From a virus, in the IMG/VR virus record IMGVR_UViG_3300021963_000194, positions 1-49,026 of that record: a stretch of 49,026 bases of DNA, one strand, 5' to 3'. The notes below the pieces were generated by a model. It had not been told where the DNA came from, searched no databases, and saw nothing but the letters and a program-made list of their open reading frames with translations. The first letter of the stretch is position 1; each line of letters starts with the position of its first letter. The position numbers and the translations under genes are program-made. Shown here piece after piece: positions 48,306 to 49,026 of this stretch.

Positions 48306-48311
48306 TTTATC
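48304..48311 (-). promoter_or_regulatory. Candidate late promoter (GATAAATA)
   Basis: GATAAATA reads on the minus strand directly after the stop of the upstream gene, with a predicted start about six bases downstream, inside the hairpin at 48277-48305. It has the same core as the sites at 10680 and 30321. Confidence 0.55.
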
Positions 48312-48312
48312 C

Positions 48313-48561
48313 TTATTTCGTGCCAAATCCACCACCGTCCATGGCAACTGTTATAGTGTCGTTACCACCGGCTTTTAACAATTCTTGAAGCATTACTTCA
48401 TAATCTTGTGTTAATTTTGCTAGAACTTCTGTTAGTGCAAAGCTGATATTTTTTGCCTGTTTCATATCTAGTCTTATTTCTTTTTGTTGACTAGCATCTG
48501 CAATTTTAACTTGTTGTATAAACTGTTGTATGGCAATGGTGTTAATAGGATCATTTGACAT
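48313..48561 (-). CDS. Small hypothetical phage protein
   Basis: 82 residues, predicted helical: INTIAIQQFIQQVKIADASQ, then RLDMKQAKNISFALTEVLAK and LTQDYEVMLQELLKAGG. It ends in a short glycine-rich tail. No function is recognised. The start overlaps the upstream gene by 11 bp. The heptad-like leucines and isoleucines suggest a coiled coil or small oligomer. Confidence 0.65.
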   Translation of the reverse strand: MSNDPINTIAIQQFIQQVKIADASQQKEIRLDMKQAKNISFALTEVLAKLTQDYEVMLQELLKAGGNDTITVAMDGGGFGTK

Positions 48562-49024
48562 TTGATAATACCTGTTTCATTTCTAATTCACTAGTAAATG
48601 GACCTTTAAAAGGGTATCTTTCAATGGTGATAAGTTTAGGACAAAAACTCTTTACCCATCCTTTGTCGAATTTAATTATATAGTACCCTGCACAATATAA
48701 ACTTTTACTTGCAGAACTTTTTGTGAATAATGGTAATTTCTGTCTTACATCAAACATACTATTGTAAGGTGTACAACTAGTAGGAAATCCGTGACATTCA
48801 TTTATTTCGACTGAAGTAATTTTTGTTTTGATCTTAGGTAAAAAGAAATTTTTGCCAAATTGTTTAGTCAATTCTTCTTTTTTACTGAAGTAAATTTCGC
48901 CATCTTTATTACTCAACATAAACTTGTTGTTTTCTTTTTTGTGTAAAGTGGCAATTTTTTCTCCGTTCATTTCAACGATCCAAAATTTACCATCGACTAT
49001 CGGCTTAGCATATAATTCTGTCAT
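48551..49024 (-). CDS. Conserved hypothetical phage protein
   Basis: 157 residues, basic and probably of mixed alpha/beta type. It begins MTELYAKPIVDGKFWIVEMN and has two regions that look conserved: ITSVEINECHGFPTSCTPYN (about 69-88) and KSLYCAGYYIIKFDKGWVKS (about 106-125), each with a cysteine. Related proteins occur in marine T4-like phages; function unknown. The ATG lies two bases from the window edge, so its ribosome site and promoter, and a possible longer start, cannot be seen. Confidence 0.65.
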   Translation of the reverse strand: MTELYAKPIVDGKFWIVEMNGEKIATLHKKENNKFMLSNKDGEIYFSKKEELTKQFGKNFFLPKIKTKITSVEINECHGFPTSCTPYNSMFDVRQKLPLFTKSSASKSLYCAGYYIIKFDKGWVKSFCPKLITIERYPFKGPFTSELEMKQVLSNVK

Positions 49025-49026
49025 TT

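Overview
The window is part of the genome of a T4-like, contractile-tailed phage (Caudoviricetes, myovirus morphology), almost certainly marine. The evidence is a T4-type set of replication, recombination and baseplate genes: gp46/gp47 nuclease subunits, the gp55 late sigma factor, and baseplate proteins gp48/54-like, gp53, gp5, gp25 and gp6. The tail-fibre genes, glycosyltransferase-like genes and small conserved hypotheticals are of the kind seen in cyanophages and pelagic (SAR11-type) myoviruses. The DNA is AT-rich and genes overlap or abut. I saw no host genes and no recognisable tRNA, rRNA, CRISPR array or insertion sequence. The host cannot be read from this window.

Layout. (i) 1-4874, minus strand: gp55, gp47, gp46, a small basic protein and a GIY-YIG nuclease form one tight operon. 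It is followed by about 400 bp of unusually GC-rich, hairpin-rich non-coding DNA, a terminator, a late-type promoter and the first 41 codons of another gene. (ii) 4951-42467, plus strand: the late structural block. It holds the baseplate tube cap, wedge and hub genes, then a single 16.1-kb gene for a 5,365-residue virion protein, then three paralogous tail-fibre-like proteins, another fibre-like protein, and a cassette with four glycosyltransferase-like genes. (iii) 42418-49024, minus strand: ThyX thymidylate synthase, small conserved phage proteins, a methyltransferase-like protein, a metallopeptidase/VWA protein and its MoxR-type AAA+ ATPase partner, then four more conserved hypotheticals.

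Regulation is unusually legible. Three minus-strand promoters match the bacterial housekeeping consensus exactly (TTGACA, 17 bp, TATAAT): in front of gp55, in front of the MoxR ATPase, and in front of the VWA protein. Six intergenic sites carry GATAAATA or AATAAATA, one base from the T4 late promoter core TATAAATA, at the heads of late transcription units. The gp55 gene, whose product should read the late sites, is driven by a consensus promoter whose -35 box shares a base with the divergent late promoter of the structural block. Two gene starts carry long inverted repeats that would hide the ribosome binding site. One of these has a late promoter placed so that late transcripts would lack the hairpin, the arrangement known from T4 gene e.

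Functionally, the left operon supplies recombination and late transcription. The plus-strand block builds the baseplate and host-recognition apparatus, and perhaps modifies glycans. The right block supplies nucleotide metabolism plus an AAA+/VWA pair of unknown target. The items most worth following up are the non-coding region at 173-586, the terminator-like hairpin that fills a promoter spacer at 46371-46399, the giant modular protein, and the two hairpin-masked starts.
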